A stretch of DNA of 64,000 bases from Streptomyces alfalfae (GTDB lineage Bacteria; Actinomycetota; Actinomycetes; Streptomycetales; Streptomycetaceae). Of this stretch, positions 50,720 to 59,388 are shown in pieces. The notes beneath the pieces are model-generated. The model was not told where the DNA came from and made no database searches. It worked only from the letters and a program-made list of their open reading frames with translations. The stretch spans positions 310,001-374,000 of the forward strand of contig NZ_QEXM01000025.1 of assembly GCF_004127445.1 (NCBI RefSeq), in the 5' to 3' direction. Numbering within the stretch: the stretch's first letter is position 1; every line of letters begins with the position of its first letter. A program made the translations under genes and the position numbers.

Positions 50720-52057
50720 CTACCGGGTCGCCCCGGTGACCAGCCAGCGGCCGGAGCGGGAGCGGGACCACAGGGTCACCATGCGCACCGCCATCATCAG
50801 GGTCATCGCCGCCCACACCGCGGTGAGGCCACCGCCGAAGGTGGGCACCAGCAGGGCCACGGGCGTGAAGACCGCGAGGGTGATGAGCATGGCCCACGCG
50901 AGATACGGTCCGTCGCCCGCGCCCATCAGGACACCGTCGAGCACGAAGACGATGCCGCAGATCGGCTGTGCGAGAGCCACCACCACCAGGGCGGGCAGTG
51001 CCGCGTCCTGGACGGCGGCGTCACCGGTGAAGAGCGGGATGAACAGCGGTCGTGCGAGAACGATCAGCAGGCCGAGGACGGTGCCCGCGGCGATGCCCCA
51101 CTGCACCATGCGGCGGCAGACGGCGCGCGCGCCGGCCGGGTCGTCGGCGCCGAGATAGCGCCCGATGATCGCCTGCCCGGCGATGGCGATGGCGTCCAGG
51201 GCGAAGGCCATCAGACTCCACAGGGACAGAATGATCTGGTGGGCGGCCACATCGGCGTCCCCGAGACGGGCTGCCACGGCGGTCGCGATCATCAGGATGG
51301 CCCGCAGGGAGAGCGTGCGGACCAGGAGCGGTGCTCCGGCCTGTGCGCACGCCCGGATTCCGGCGGCGTCGGGGCGCAGCGAGGCTCCATGGCGCCGGGC
51401 GCCGCGTACGACGACGACGAGGTACACGGCGGCCATGGCGCACTGGGCGATGACGGTGCCCCAGGCCGAACCGGCGATGCCGAGGTCCGCTCCGTAGACC
51501 AGGCCGAGGTTCAGGGCGCCGTTGGCGACGAAGCCGCCGATCGCGACGTACAACGGCGTCTTGGTGTCCTGTAGACCGCGCAGGACGCCGGTGGCGGCGA
51601 GCACCACGAGCATGGCGGGGATGCCGAGCGAGGAGATCCGTAGATATGTGACGGCGTACGGCGCCGCGGTGTCCGAGGCGCCGAAGAGGTCGACGAGTGC
51701 GGGTGCGGTGGGCAGCACGACGGCGATGACCGCCGCGCCGAGCAGCAGGGCGAGCCAGATGCCGTCCATGCCCTGGCGGATGGCGGCCTGGAGGTCTCCG
51801 GCGCCCACGCGCCGGGCGACGGCGGCGGTGGTGGCGTAGGCGAGGAAGACGAAGATGCTCACGGCGGTCGTGAGGAGGGCGGAGGCGACGCCGAGTCCGG
51901 CCAGTTGGGCGGTGCCGAGGTGGCCGACGATGGCGCTGTCGGCGAGCACGAAGAGGGGTTCGGCGACCAGCGCGCCGAAGGCGGGTACGGCGAGCGCGAT
52001 GATCTCTCGGTCGTGCCTGCGTCGGTCGGCCTTGGGCGCGGCGGAAGCCTGTGTCAT
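50720..52057 (-). CDS. MATE family efflux transporter (DinF type)
   Basis: 445 residues from ATG at 52057 (GTG at 52063 is an alternative with GGAAG 9 nt upstream). Twelve hydrophobic helices in two halves; first helix IIALAVPAFGALVAEPLFVLAD with SAIVGHLGTAQLAGLGVASA and GVLRGLQDTKTPLYVAIGGF follow the DinF pattern. Cation-coupled exporter, substrate unknown. It diverges from dnaB and shares a 459-bp gap rich in DnaA-box-like sites. Confidence 0.9.
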   Translation of the reverse strand: MTQASAAPKADRRRHDREIIALAVPAFGALVAEPLFVLADSAIVGHLGTAQLAGLGVASALLTTAVSIFVFLAYATTAAVARRVGAGDLQAAIRQGMDGIWLALLLGAAVIAVVLPTAPALVDLFGASDTAAPYAVTYLRISSLGIPAMLVVLAATGVLRGLQDTKTPLYVAIGGFVANGALNLGLVYGADLGIAGSAWGTVIAQCAMAAVYLVVVVRGARRHGASLRPDAAGIRACAQAGAPLLVRTLSLRAILMIATAVAARLGDADVAAHQIILSLWSLMAFALDAIAIAGQAIIGRYLGADDPAGARAVCRRMVQWGIAAGTVLGLLIVLARPLFIPLFTGDAAVQDAALPALVVVALAQPICGIVFVLDGVLMGAGDGPYLAWAMLITLAVFTPVALLVPTFGGGLTAVWAAMTLMMAVRMVTLWSRSRSGRWLVTGATR

Positions 52058-52181
52058 GGGCACCAATGTAATCTTCCACAGGTAAGAGATGCAATGGAAG
52101 TTAGCCCCTTACTTTGACCGCGGGTGAACACTCCGTGGCACGCCGTTCGCGACGAACTTGGCCCGACCGGGAAAGTTTTTC

Positions 52182-52334
52182 TTCTGCACAGCCGGTGGAC
52201 GGCAAAGACGCAGGTGGGACGCAGTTCGGGGAGATGGCTGAGTGCTTGTTCACAGGGCTGTCCACCGAGCCGTGCACAGGTTTCGACAAGTTCTCCACAG
52301 CAATGGGCCCGTCATCCACAGTGCCTGTGGATAA
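52182..52334. promoter_or_regulatory. DnaA-box-like cluster upstream of dnaB
   Basis: Seven 9-mers close to the DnaA box lie in 153 bp: 52326-52334 is a perfect TTATCCACA (minus); 52246 (TTGTTCACA) and 52291 (TTCTCCACA) have one mismatch; 52312 (TCATCCACA) is one off the E. coli form; 52182, 52194 and 52258 are weaker. They end about 180 bp before the dnaB GTG. The gap 52058-52516 holds nothing else recognised except a possible promoter near TTTGACC (52113). Confidence 0.6.
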
Positions 52335-52516
52335 CCAGATTGGCTGACGGTGCCCGCGGGCCTACCGTGGTCCGGCGCCCGCCTCGTCAGACGACCTCGG
52401 AATCCCCGCAAAACCGACGCGTTCAGAACCGGAGTCGGGCCCGTTATTTGTCAGTGTCGTGCCTTAGAAAGAGGGGCACGGCGAGGTCCGCTCGGCGGAC
52501 GGGAGGAGGTGGCCCG

Positions 52517-53989
52517 GTGAGTATCTCCGAGCCTTTGGACGACCCCTGGGCCGACAGCGGTCCCAGTGACCGTCTGCCCGTCTCCCGCCAGCGCCGCGAC
52601 GGAGGCCGAAGCCGCGACGAGCAGCACGAGCGGGGCCGCGAGAGCGGCTGGGACGGCGGTTCGTCCTTCGAGCGCGTCCCCCCGCAGGACCTCGACGCCG
52701 AGCAGTCCGTGCTCGGCGGCATGCTCCTGTCCAAGGACGCCATTGCCGACGTCGTCGAGGTCCTCAAGGGGCACGACTTCTACCGCCCGGCGCACGAGAC
52801 GATCTACGCCTCGATCCTCGATCTGTACGCGAAGGGCGAGCCGGCCGACCCCATCACGGTCGCGGCCGAGCTCACCAAGCGGGGCGAGATCACCAAGGTC
52901 GGCGGCGCATCGTATCTGCACACCCTGGTGCAGACGGTGCCGACCGCGGCCAACGCCGAGTACTACGCGGAGATCGTCCACGAGCGCGCCGTGCTGCGCC
53001 GCCTCGTGGAGGCCGGCACGCGCATCACACAGATGGGATACGCGGCCGACGGCGACGTCGACGAGATCGTCAACAGCGCCCAGGCGGAGATCTACGCGGT
53101 CACCGAGCAGCGCACCACCGAGGACTATCTGCCGCTCGGCGACATCATGGAGGGCGCCCTCGACGAGATCGAGGCGATCGGTTCGCGGTCCGGGGAGATG
53201 ACCGGTGTGCCGACCGGCTTCACCGACCTCGACCAGCTCACCAACGGCCTGCACCCGGGCCAGATGATCATCATCGCCGCGCGTCCCGCCATGGGTAAGT
53301 CGACGCTGGCACTGGACTTCGCACGGGCCTGCTCGATCAAGCACAACATGCCGAGTGTGATCTTCTCGCTCGAGATGGGGCGCAACGAGATCGCGATGCG
53401 CCTGCTGTCCGCCGAGGCCAGGGTGGCGCTGCACCACATGCGGTCCGGCACGATGACGGATGAGGACTGGACCCGGCTGGCCCGCCGTATGCCGGACGTC
53501 TCGGCCGCCCCGCTCTACATCGACGACTCCCCGAACTTGTCGATGATGGAGATCCGTGCGAAGTGCCGCCGGCTCAAGCAACGCAACGACCTGAAGCTCG
53601 TCGTCATCGACTACCTCCAGCTGATGCAGTCCGGTGGTTCCAAGCGGGCCGAGAGCCGGCAGCAGGAAGTCTCGGACATGTCGCGAAACCTCAAGCTTCT
53701 CGCGAAGGAGCTGGAGCTTCCGGTGATCGCGCTCTCCCAGCTGAACCGTGGCCCCGAGCAGCGCACGGACAAGAAGCCCATGGTCTCCGACCTGCGTGAG
53801 TCCGGATCGATCGAGCAGGACGCGGACATGGTGATCCTCCTGCACCGGGAGGACGCGTACGAGAAGGAGTCCCCGCGCGCCGGTGAGGCCGACATCATCG
53901 TCGGCAAGCACCGTAACGGTCCGACGGCGACGATCACGGTCGCCTTCCAGGGCCATTACTCCCGCTTCGTGGACATGGCGCAGACCTGA
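52517..53989 (+). CDS. dnaB: Replicative DNA helicase DnaB
   Basis: 490 residues from GTG with GGGAGGAGGT just upstream. A 50-residue charged N-terminal tail precedes the N-terminal domain (PPQDLDAEQSVLGGMLLSKD). The RecA-like domain has Walker A ARPAMGKSTLALDFA, Walker B LKLVVIDYLQLM and the Arg finger region GKHRNGPTATITVAF. Hexameric 5'-3' helicase of the replisome; no intein is present. About 36 kb from oriC; the probable loader DciA is at 11.3 kb. Confidence 0.98.
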   Translation: MSISEPLDDPWADSGPSDRLPVSRQRRDGGRSRDEQHERGRESGWDGGSSFERVPPQDLDAEQSVLGGMLLSKDAIADVVEVLKGHDFYRPAHETIYASILDLYAKGEPADPITVAAELTKRGEITKVGGASYLHTLVQTVPTAANAEYYAEIVHERAVLRRLVEAGTRITQMGYAADGDVDEIVNSAQAEIYAVTEQRTTEDYLPLGDIMEGALDEIEAIGSRSGEMTGVPTGFTDLDQLTNGLHPGQMIIIAARPAMGKSTLALDFARACSIKHNMPSVIFSLEMGRNEIAMRLLSAEARVALHHMRSGTMTDEDWTRLARRMPDVSAAPLYIDDSPNLSMMEIRAKCRRLKQRNDLKLVVIDYLQLMQSGGSKRAESRQQEVSDMSRNLKLLAKELELPVIALSQLNRGPEQRTDKKPMVSDLRESGSIEQDADMVILLHREDAYEKESPRAGEADIIVGKHRNGPTATITVAFQGHYSRFVDMAQT

Positions 53990-54042
53990 TCCGTCGTCCG
54001 AATCAGCTCGACGTGGAAGCGGCTCCCAGGTGGACTGGTCCC

Positions 54043-55419
54043 ATGACGAAGCTCTCTGAAGAACTCCTCCCCGCCACCCGCCGGGCCCTGCTGCACCGCG
54101 TCGCGACCGAACAGGCGCGCGGGCGGGCCCCCTCACTGGTCGCCTCGGTCGCCCGGGACGGCGAGCTGGTGTGGAGCGCCGGCCGCAGCATGGTGGACGG
54201 GCACGCGCCGGATGAGAACGTCCAGTACCGCGTCGGCTCGATCACCAAGACCTTCACCGCCGTACTGGTGATGCGGCTGCGGGACGAGGGCCTGCTGAGC
54301 CTGGTGGACCCCCTGGAGAAGCATCTGCCCGGTACCGGCGCGGGGGAGGCCACGATCGCCGAGCTGCTCGCGCACACCGCGGGGCTGGCGGCGGAGACCC
54401 CGGGGGCGTGGTGGGAGCGCACGCCGGGCTCGACGCGCCCGGCCCTCTCCGACGTCCTCGGCGAGCAGCCCTTCAAGCACCCCGTGGGCCGGCTCCACCA
54501 CTACTCCAACCCCGGCTATACGCTGCTGGGCTCTCTGGTGGAGGAGGTGCGGGGCGCGCCCTGGGCCGAGGTGCTGCGGCGTGAGGTCCTGGTGCCGCTG
54601 GGCCTGAACCGGACGAGCGTGCGGGCCGAGGCGCCGCACGCCGGGGGCTGGGCCGTGCACCCGTGGGCCGACGTGATGATGCCGGAGCCGGTCGAGGACC
54701 TCGGGCTGATGGCCCCGGCCGGGCAGCTGTGGTCCACGACGGCCGACCTGGTGCGCTTCGCCGACTTCCTGGTGAAGGGCGACGACCGGGTCCTGAGCGC
54801 CGAGTCCGTGCGCGAGATGCGCACCCCTTCGGCGCCGCCGCAGCCGGAGAGCCGGGAGAGGGCCTATGGCCTCGGCCTCGACCTGCTGACGTACGACGGG
54901 ATCGACCTGGCGGGCCACACGGGCTCGCTGCCGGGGTTCCTGGCAGGGCTCTGGGTGAGCGAGCGGGACGGAGTGGCCGCGGTCGCGCTCGCCAACTGCA
55001 CCTCCGGGCCGCTGGTGGCCGCGCTCGCGGCCGACCTGGTGAAGATCGTGGCCGAGGCCGAGCCGCGTATCCCGGAGCCCTGGCGCCCTCTCCCCGAGGT
55101 GGACGAGAAGGTCCTGGAGCTGACCGGGCCCTGGTACTGGGGTACTCAGGTCCTCGCGCTCCGTCTCACGGCCGACGGCGGCGTGGAGCTGGGCCCGCTG
55201 TCCGGGGCGGGGCGTCAGGCGCGGTTCCGCGCCAACGGTGACGGCACCTGGACGGGGCTCAACGGCTACTACGCGGGGGAGCTGTTGCGGGCGGTGCGCA
55301 CGGCGGACGGCGCCGTGAGCCATCTCGACCTCGGGTCGTTCGTGTTGACCCGAGAGCCGTACGACGCGGGAGCGCCGATCCCCGGTGGCGTGGACCCGCA
55401 GGGGTGGCGCGGCTTCTGA
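54043..55419 (+). CDS. Serine hydrolase of the beta-lactamase/AmpC-like family
   Basis: 458 residues from ATG at 54043 (AGGTGG upstream; GTG at 54013 is less likely). SxxK motif is SITK in YRVGSITKTFTAVLV, YxN is YSN in HHYSNPGYTLLG, and the third motif is HTG in LAGHTGSLPGFLAGLWVSER. No signal peptide, so cytoplasmic. The C-terminal 100 residues are a lipocalin-like beta domain (LTGPWYWGTQVLALRLTADG). Could be an esterase or D-Ala peptidase rather than a beta-lactamase. Conserved after dnaB in Streptomyces. Confidence 0.88.
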   Translation: MTKLSEELLPATRRALLHRVATEQARGRAPSLVASVARDGELVWSAGRSMVDGHAPDENVQYRVGSITKTFTAVLVMRLRDEGLLSLVDPLEKHLPGTGAGEATIAELLAHTAGLAAETPGAWWERTPGSTRPALSDVLGEQPFKHPVGRLHHYSNPGYTLLGSLVEEVRGAPWAEVLRREVLVPLGLNRTSVRAEAPHAGGWAVHPWADVMMPEPVEDLGLMAPAGQLWSTTADLVRFADFLVKGDDRVLSAESVREMRTPSAPPQPESRERAYGLGLDLLTYDGIDLAGHTGSLPGFLAGLWVSERDGVAAVALANCTSGPLVAALAADLVKIVAEAEPRIPEPWRPLPEVDEKVLELTGPWYWGTQVLALRLTADGGVELGPLSGAGRQARFRANGDGTWTGLNGYYAGELLRAVRTADGAVSHLDLGSFVLTREPYDAGAPIPGGVDPQGWRGF

Positions 55420-55510
55420 CCATGCGGGCCGACCGGTGCGCCGGTTGGCCCCGGGTGGCCGAGGTCGGCTCCGAGCGGTTCCGGACGGCGTCGGCCGGCT
55501 TCGTGCGGTG

Positions 55511-55557
55511 GAGCGGTTTCACGTGAAACGACGTCCCCGTTTCACGTGAAACCGCTC
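55511..55557. other. parS sites 11 and 12, paired
   Basis: Two perfect parS cores (55516-55529 and 55539-55552) are 23 bp apart centre to centre, with outer arms GAGCG and CGCTC making a 47-bp inverted repeat around the spacer GACGTCCCC. The pair lies between the convergent serine hydrolase and GNAT genes. The spacing is about two helix turns, so two ParB dimers would sit on one face. Confidence 0.93.
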
Positions 55558-55603
55558 CTCAACGGCTCTCCCCTGGAGAGCGGCACCTGCGAGGCGGGTC
55601 GGC

Positions 55604-56056
55604 TCAGAGCTGGAGCTTGAAACCCAGGTGCGACGCGGTGAACCCGAGCCGCTCGTAGAAGCGGTGGGCGTCGGTGCGCGTGGCGTCGGAAGTCAGCTGG
55701 ACCAATTGGCAGCCCTGCCGACGCGATTCGTCGACGGCCCACTCGATGAAGCGGGTGCCGAGCCCGCTGCCCCGCTCATCGGCATGGACGCGTACGCCTT
55801 CGATGATCGACCGCGTCGCCCCCGTGCGGGAGAGTCCCGGCACGATGGTGAGCTGCAGTGTGCCGACCACCCGGCCCTCGCGCACGGCGACGACCAGATG
55901 CTGATTCGGGTCGACGTCCAGGCGCTCGAACGCGGTGACGTACGGGGTGAGGTCGTCCGGTGTTTCTCGCGCCGCGCCCAGGGCGTCGTCGGCGAGCATG
56001 GCCACGATGGCCGGCAGGTCGTCGACGACGGCTGGGCGTATCTCAAGATCTCCCAT
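55604..56056 (-). CDS. GNAT family N-acetyltransferase
   Basis: 150 residues. Acetyl-CoA motif A is SIIEGVRVHADERGSGLGTR (RGSGLG), motif B is RFYERLGFTASHLGFKLQL. Resembles single-domain GNATs acting on small molecules or amino groups; substrate unknown. Ribosome site is weak. Convergent with the serine hydrolase gene; parS pair between. Confidence 0.88.
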   Translation of the reverse strand: MGDLEIRPAVVDDLPAIVAMLADDALGAARETPDDLTPYVTAFERLDVDPNQHLVVAVREGRVVGTLQLTIVPGLSRTGATRSIIEGVRVHADERGSGLGTRFIEWAVDESRRQGCQLVQLTSDATRTDAHRFYERLGFTASHLGFKLQL

Positions 56057-56121
56057 AGGCGCAGCCTATGCGGAAGGGAGGCCGCCGAGGGGGAGTTCAC
56101 CAGGGCGGCCGGTCCGTCCCT

Positions 56122-56175
56122 CTAGGCCGGTACGCGGAGGGTCTCCACCTAGGCCGGTACGCGGAGGGTCTCCAC
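56122..56175. repeat. 27-bp tandem duplication at the marR 3' end
   Basis: Bases 56122-56148 and 56149-56175 are identical. The second copy holds the last eight codons and stop of the MarR gene (VETLRVPA); the first copy, beyond the stop, would encode the same eight residues and another stop. Confidence 0.9.
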
Positions 56176-56607
56176 GGCCCTGACCAGCGGGGCGAGCTCC
56201 GGATTCTGCGCGGCCTCGTCGAGCGCCTCGCGCAGGGCCGCGTCGTTGGTCGGGCGCGCCTCGGCGAGCAGCGCCGCGCCCGCCTCACTGACGTCCGTGT
56301 AGATGCCTCGACGGTCGGTGGGGCACAGATAGCGGGCCAGGAGCCCACGGTCCTCAAGGCGCGTGACCAGACGGGTGGTGGCGCTCTGGCTGAGCACCAC
56401 GGCATCCGCGACCTGCTTCATCTGCAGGTGCCCGCCCTCGCCGTCGTGCTGGCGGCTGAGGACGTCGAGCAGGGAGTACTCGCGCACGCTCAGTCCGTGC
56501 TCGGCCTGGAGGGCGCGCTCGATGTGGCTCTCGATCTGCCCATGGAGCAGGGAGAGCGCGCACCAGCCCTGAGCGAGGGCGGTGAGTGCGGGGTCGGTCG
56601 CTGTCAT
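56149..56607 (-). CDS. MarR family transcriptional regulator
   Basis: 152 residues from ATG at 56607. Winged HTH with VREYSLLDVLSRQHDGEGGH, LQMKQVADAVVLSQSATTRL and VTRLEDRGLLARYLCPTDRR. Diverges from an MFS exporter gene, the standard layout where MarR represses itself and the exporter until a ligand binds. The C-terminal codons and stop are tandemly duplicated beyond the gene. Confidence 0.92.
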   Translation of the reverse strand: MTATDPALTALAQGWCALSLLHGQIESHIERALQAEHGLSVREYSLLDVLSRQHDGEGGHLQMKQVADAVVLSQSATTRLVTRLEDRGLLARYLCPTDRRGIYTDVSEAGAALLAEARPTNDAALREALDEAAQNPELAPLVRAVETLRVPA

Positions 56608-56675
56608 GGCTCTTCGTTCCTCCGTCCCGGAGCGGCTACGAACCAGGGTAGTCCACGGATGCAATATACGGCGCT

Positions 56676-56722
56676 TGCGCTTAGCCCGCGTGTGCAACTA
56701 TTGTGGACGCACGTTAAGCGCA
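56676..56722. promoter_or_regulatory. Inverted repeat in the marR-MFS promoter gap
   Basis: TGCGCTTA (56676-56683) and TAAGCGCA (56715-56722) are exact inverted copies 31 bp apart, one near each gene start. They could be half-sites or two related operators for the MarR protein. Confidence 0.45.
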
Positions 56723-56748
56723 CCTGCAATCTTCTGGAAGGTAGAGCC

Positions 56749-57960
56749 ATGCCTCTCGCGCTACTGGCCCTCGCGATCGGGGCCTTTGGGATCGGGACCA
56801 CGGAGTTCGTGATCATGGGGCTCCTGCCCGAGGTCGCGGGCGACTTCGGCGTCTCCATCCCGACCGCCGGCTTCCTCGTGACCGGCTACGCCCTGGGTGT
56901 GGTCCTCGGCGCCCCGCTGATGACCGTGCTCGGCACCAAGATCTCGCGCAAGCGGATGCTGATGCTGCTCATGGGCCTGTTCGTCGTCGGCAACGTGCTC
57001 TCCGCCGTAGCACCCGCCTTCGGCGTGATGCTGGCGGGCCGCGTCGTGGCCTCCCTCGCCCACGGTGCCTTCTTCGGCATCGGCTCCGTCGTCGCGGCCG
57101 AGCTGGTCGCCCCGGAGAAGAAGGCCGGCGCCATCGCCATGATGTTCACCGGTCTGACCGTGGCCAACGTCGTCGGTGTGCCGCTCGGCACCCTCGTCGG
57201 GCAGACGCTCGGATGGCGCATGACGTTCGCGATCGTCGCCGCGCTCGGCGTCGTCGGGCTCGCGGGCATCGCCAAGCTCATCCCGGACCTGCCCAAGCCC
57301 CAAGGCGTACGGCTCCGCCATGAACTGGCGGCCTTCCGCAACGTACAGGTGCTCCTGGCCATGGCGATGACCGTCCTCGGCTTCGGCGGGGTCTTCGCGG
57401 CCGTCACCTACCTGGCGCCGATGATGACGGACGTCGCCGGTTACGCGGACTCCTCCGTGACCTGGCTGCTCGTCCTCTTCGGGCTCGGCATGGTCGCAGG
57501 CAACCTGATCGGCGGGAAGTTCGCCGACCGTGCGCTGATGCCCCTGCTCTTCATCTCCCTGGGCGCCCTGGCCGTCGTCCTGGCCCTCTTCACGTTCACC
57601 GCGCACAACAAGATCGCCGCCGCCGTGACGATCGCGCTGATCGGCGCACTGGGCTTCGCGACCGTACCGCCGCTCCAGAAACGCGTCCTCGACCAGGCGT
57701 CCGGTGCCCCCACCCTCGCCTCGGCGGTCAACATCGGCGCCTTCAACCTCGGCAACGCCCTCTCGGCCTGGCTCGGCGGCATCGTCATCGCCGCAGGCCT
57801 CGGCTACACCGCCCCCAACTGGGTGGGAGCCGCACTCGCCGGCTCCGCCCTGGTCCTCGCCATCCTCTCGGCCGCGCTGGAGCGCCGCTCCGCCGCCGTC
57901 CCGAGCCTGGTCGTGACCGGCACGGCGCCCGCCGAACAGCCGACGCCCGTCCACCACTGA
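56749..57960 (+). CDS. MFS efflux transporter (AraJ/drug-resistance type)
   Basis: 403 residues from ATG with GGAAGG upstream. Twelve helices; it starts PLALLALAIGAFGIGTTEFV with IMGLLPEVAGDFGVSIPTAG, the pattern of DHA1-type exporters such as AraJ/YdhP. Motif A region is GAPLMTVLGTKISRKRMLML and motif C-like GLTVANVVGVPLGTLVGQTLGWR. Likely exports a small toxic compound under MarR control. The HbpS-like gene follows after 41 bp. Confidence 0.92.
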   Translation: MPLALLALAIGAFGIGTTEFVIMGLLPEVAGDFGVSIPTAGFLVTGYALGVVLGAPLMTVLGTKISRKRMLMLLMGLFVVGNVLSAVAPAFGVMLAGRVVASLAHGAFFGIGSVVAAELVAPEKKAGAIAMMFTGLTVANVVGVPLGTLVGQTLGWRMTFAIVAALGVVGLAGIAKLIPDLPKPQGVRLRHELAAFRNVQVLLAMAMTVLGFGGVFAAVTYLAPMMTDVAGYADSSVTWLLVLFGLGMVAGNLIGGKFADRALMPLLFISLGALAVVLALFTFTAHNKIAAAVTIALIGALGFATVPPLQKRVLDQASGAPTLASAVNIGAFNLGNALSAWLGGIVIAAGLGYTAPNWVGAALAGSALVLAILSAALERRSAAVPSLVVTGTAPAEQPTPVHH

Positions 57961-58001
57961 CCACCCCGTCCCCTCAAGCACCACCCCTGAAGGAGAAACC
58001 C

Positions 58002-58421
58002 ATGAGCACCACCGCTGTCACCCCGCTGACCATCGAGAACGCGGAGACGCTCGTCGACGCGGCCCGTCGAGCGGCCGAAGCGGCCGGCGTCACCGTCAGC
58101 GTCACCGTCCTCGACGCGGGCGGTCACCTCCTCGCCTTCCGGCGGGACGACCGGGCTGTGCTGATCTCCGGCGAGACCAGCACCCGCAAGGCCTACACCG
58201 CCCTCCAGCTGGACTCCCCGACCGCCGACCTGGTCGACGCGGTCCAGCCCGGCGGCCTCTTCCACACCCTGCCCACCGCCCTGGACCGGCCGCTCCTGTT
58301 CATCGCGGGCGGCGTACCGGTCCACCGCGACGGCCGTCTGGTCGGCGCGATCGGCGTCGGCGGCGGTGCGCCCGAGCAGGACCACGGCTTCGCGACGGCG
58401 GCCGTGGAGGCACTCGCGTAA
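58002..58421 (+). CDS. GlcG/HbpS family heme-binding-like protein
   Basis: 139 residues, AAGGAGAA before the ATG. The family core is present: VTVLDAGGHLLAFRRDDRAV, TSTRKAYTALQLDSPTADLV and LFIAGGVPVHRDGRLVGAIG plus VGGGAPEQDHGFATAA. HbpS of Streptomyces reticuli is a secreted heme sensor working with SenS-SenR; here there is no signal peptide and no two-component system nearby. It probably shares the MFS transcript, so a cytosolic small-ligand or cofactor role is possible. Confidence 0.88.
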   Translation: MSTTAVTPLTIENAETLVDAARRAAEAAGVTVSVTVLDAGGHLLAFRRDDRAVLISGETSTRKAYTALQLDSPTADLVDAVQPGGLFHTLPTALDRPLLFIAGGVPVHRDGRLVGAIGVGGGAPEQDHGFATAAVEALA

Positions 58422-58446
58422 CTCCGCGCACCCCCCGCGAGCAGGC

Positions 58447-58492
58447 AGGCCCGCCCTCACACCGATGTCGTTCGGCGTACGAGGGCGGGCCT
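58447..58492. terminator. Bidirectional terminator
   Basis: AGGCCCGCCCTC (58447-58458) pairs with GAGGGCGGGCCT (58481-58492) around a 22-nt loop between convergent genes, followed by TTTG. Confidence 0.75.
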
Positions 58493-58514
58493 TTGCCGTG
58501 TCGCGCGGGCCGCG

Positions 58515-59384
58515 TCAGCCGGCCGCCACCGTCAGCGGCGCGAAGCGGCGCGTCCAGTCGCCGGGCAGTTCCGGGGTGCCGTGGGCCATCACCGCGTTGA
58601 AGGCGATGGGTTCGAGGCCGCTCTCCTTGACCCACGCCAGGAGCTCTTCGTGCCGTACGTCGATGTCGGTGCGCAGCGGGCGGTCGCTGTGGGCCGCGAG
58701 CGAGGCGATGAGCGCCTTCGCGGTCTCCGTGTCACGGGCGATGAGCGGACCGACGACGTGGGTCTCCATGTTCGGCCAGGCCCCCGCGTACCCGATGATC
58801 TCGCCGTCGGACTCCGCGACCCGCAACTGGTCGGTGAAGGCGGGCAGGCGGGTGATCACGTGCGTGCGGTCATGGCCGAAGACCTCGGTGTCGAGCCGCA
58901 GGATGGTGCTCAGATCCTCCGCGGTGGCCGCACGTGTGGCCACGGCGGGAAGCGGGCCCGCGGGGGTGAGATGACCGCGGACCATCTCGGCACGCCCGAT
59001 CATCTTGAAGCCGAGCTGCTCATAGAGGGGTTGTCCGGCCGGTGTCGCGTGCAGGGTCAGCGGCGTGGTGGCCTCCGCCTCGATGGCGTGCCGCATCAGA
59101 CGGCGGCCGATACCCCGGCGGGCGTACCGCTCGGCGACGAGGACCATGCCGATCGCCGCGAGGTCGGGCCGCTCCGGCGAACCGTACCGGGTCACGACGA
59201 AGGCGCCGATGAGGCCGTTGCCGTCGGGGTCGTCGATGCCGTAGCCCGTTCCGGCCGACAACAGGAAGCCCCACTTGTGTTCTTCGCGAGGCCAGCCCCG
59301 GTCCTCGGAGAGGGCGGCGCAGGACATCACATCGCGGGGGGAGAGCCGGCGGATGGGCAGAGCGGAGAGGGAAGGTGTCGACAC
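58515..59384 (-). CDS. Double-domain GNAT acetyltransferase
   Basis: 289 residues from the GTG at 59384, 4 bp after the stop of the gene before it. The N-terminal GNAT has IGMVLVAERYARRGIGRRLM with QPLYEQLGFKMIGRAEM. The second half is a weaker GNAT-like domain (VATRAATAEDLSTILRLDTE, VGPLIARDTETAKALIASLA). Two-domain GNATs of this kind occur widely in actinobacteria, without a known substrate. Confidence 0.82.
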   Translation of the reverse strand: MSTPSLSALPIRRLSPRDVMSCAALSEDRGWPREEHKWGFLLSAGTGYGIDDPDGNGLIGAFVVTRYGSPERPDLAAIGMVLVAERYARRGIGRRLMRHAIEAEATTPLTLHATPAGQPLYEQLGFKMIGRAEMVRGHLTPAGPLPAVATRAATAEDLSTILRLDTEVFGHDRTHVITRLPAFTDQLRVAESDGEIIGYAGAWPNMETHVVGPLIARDTETAKALIASLAAHSDRPLRTDIDVRHEELLAWVKESGLEPIAFNAVMAHGTPELPGDWTRRFAPLTVAAG

Positions 59385-59388
59385 CGGC

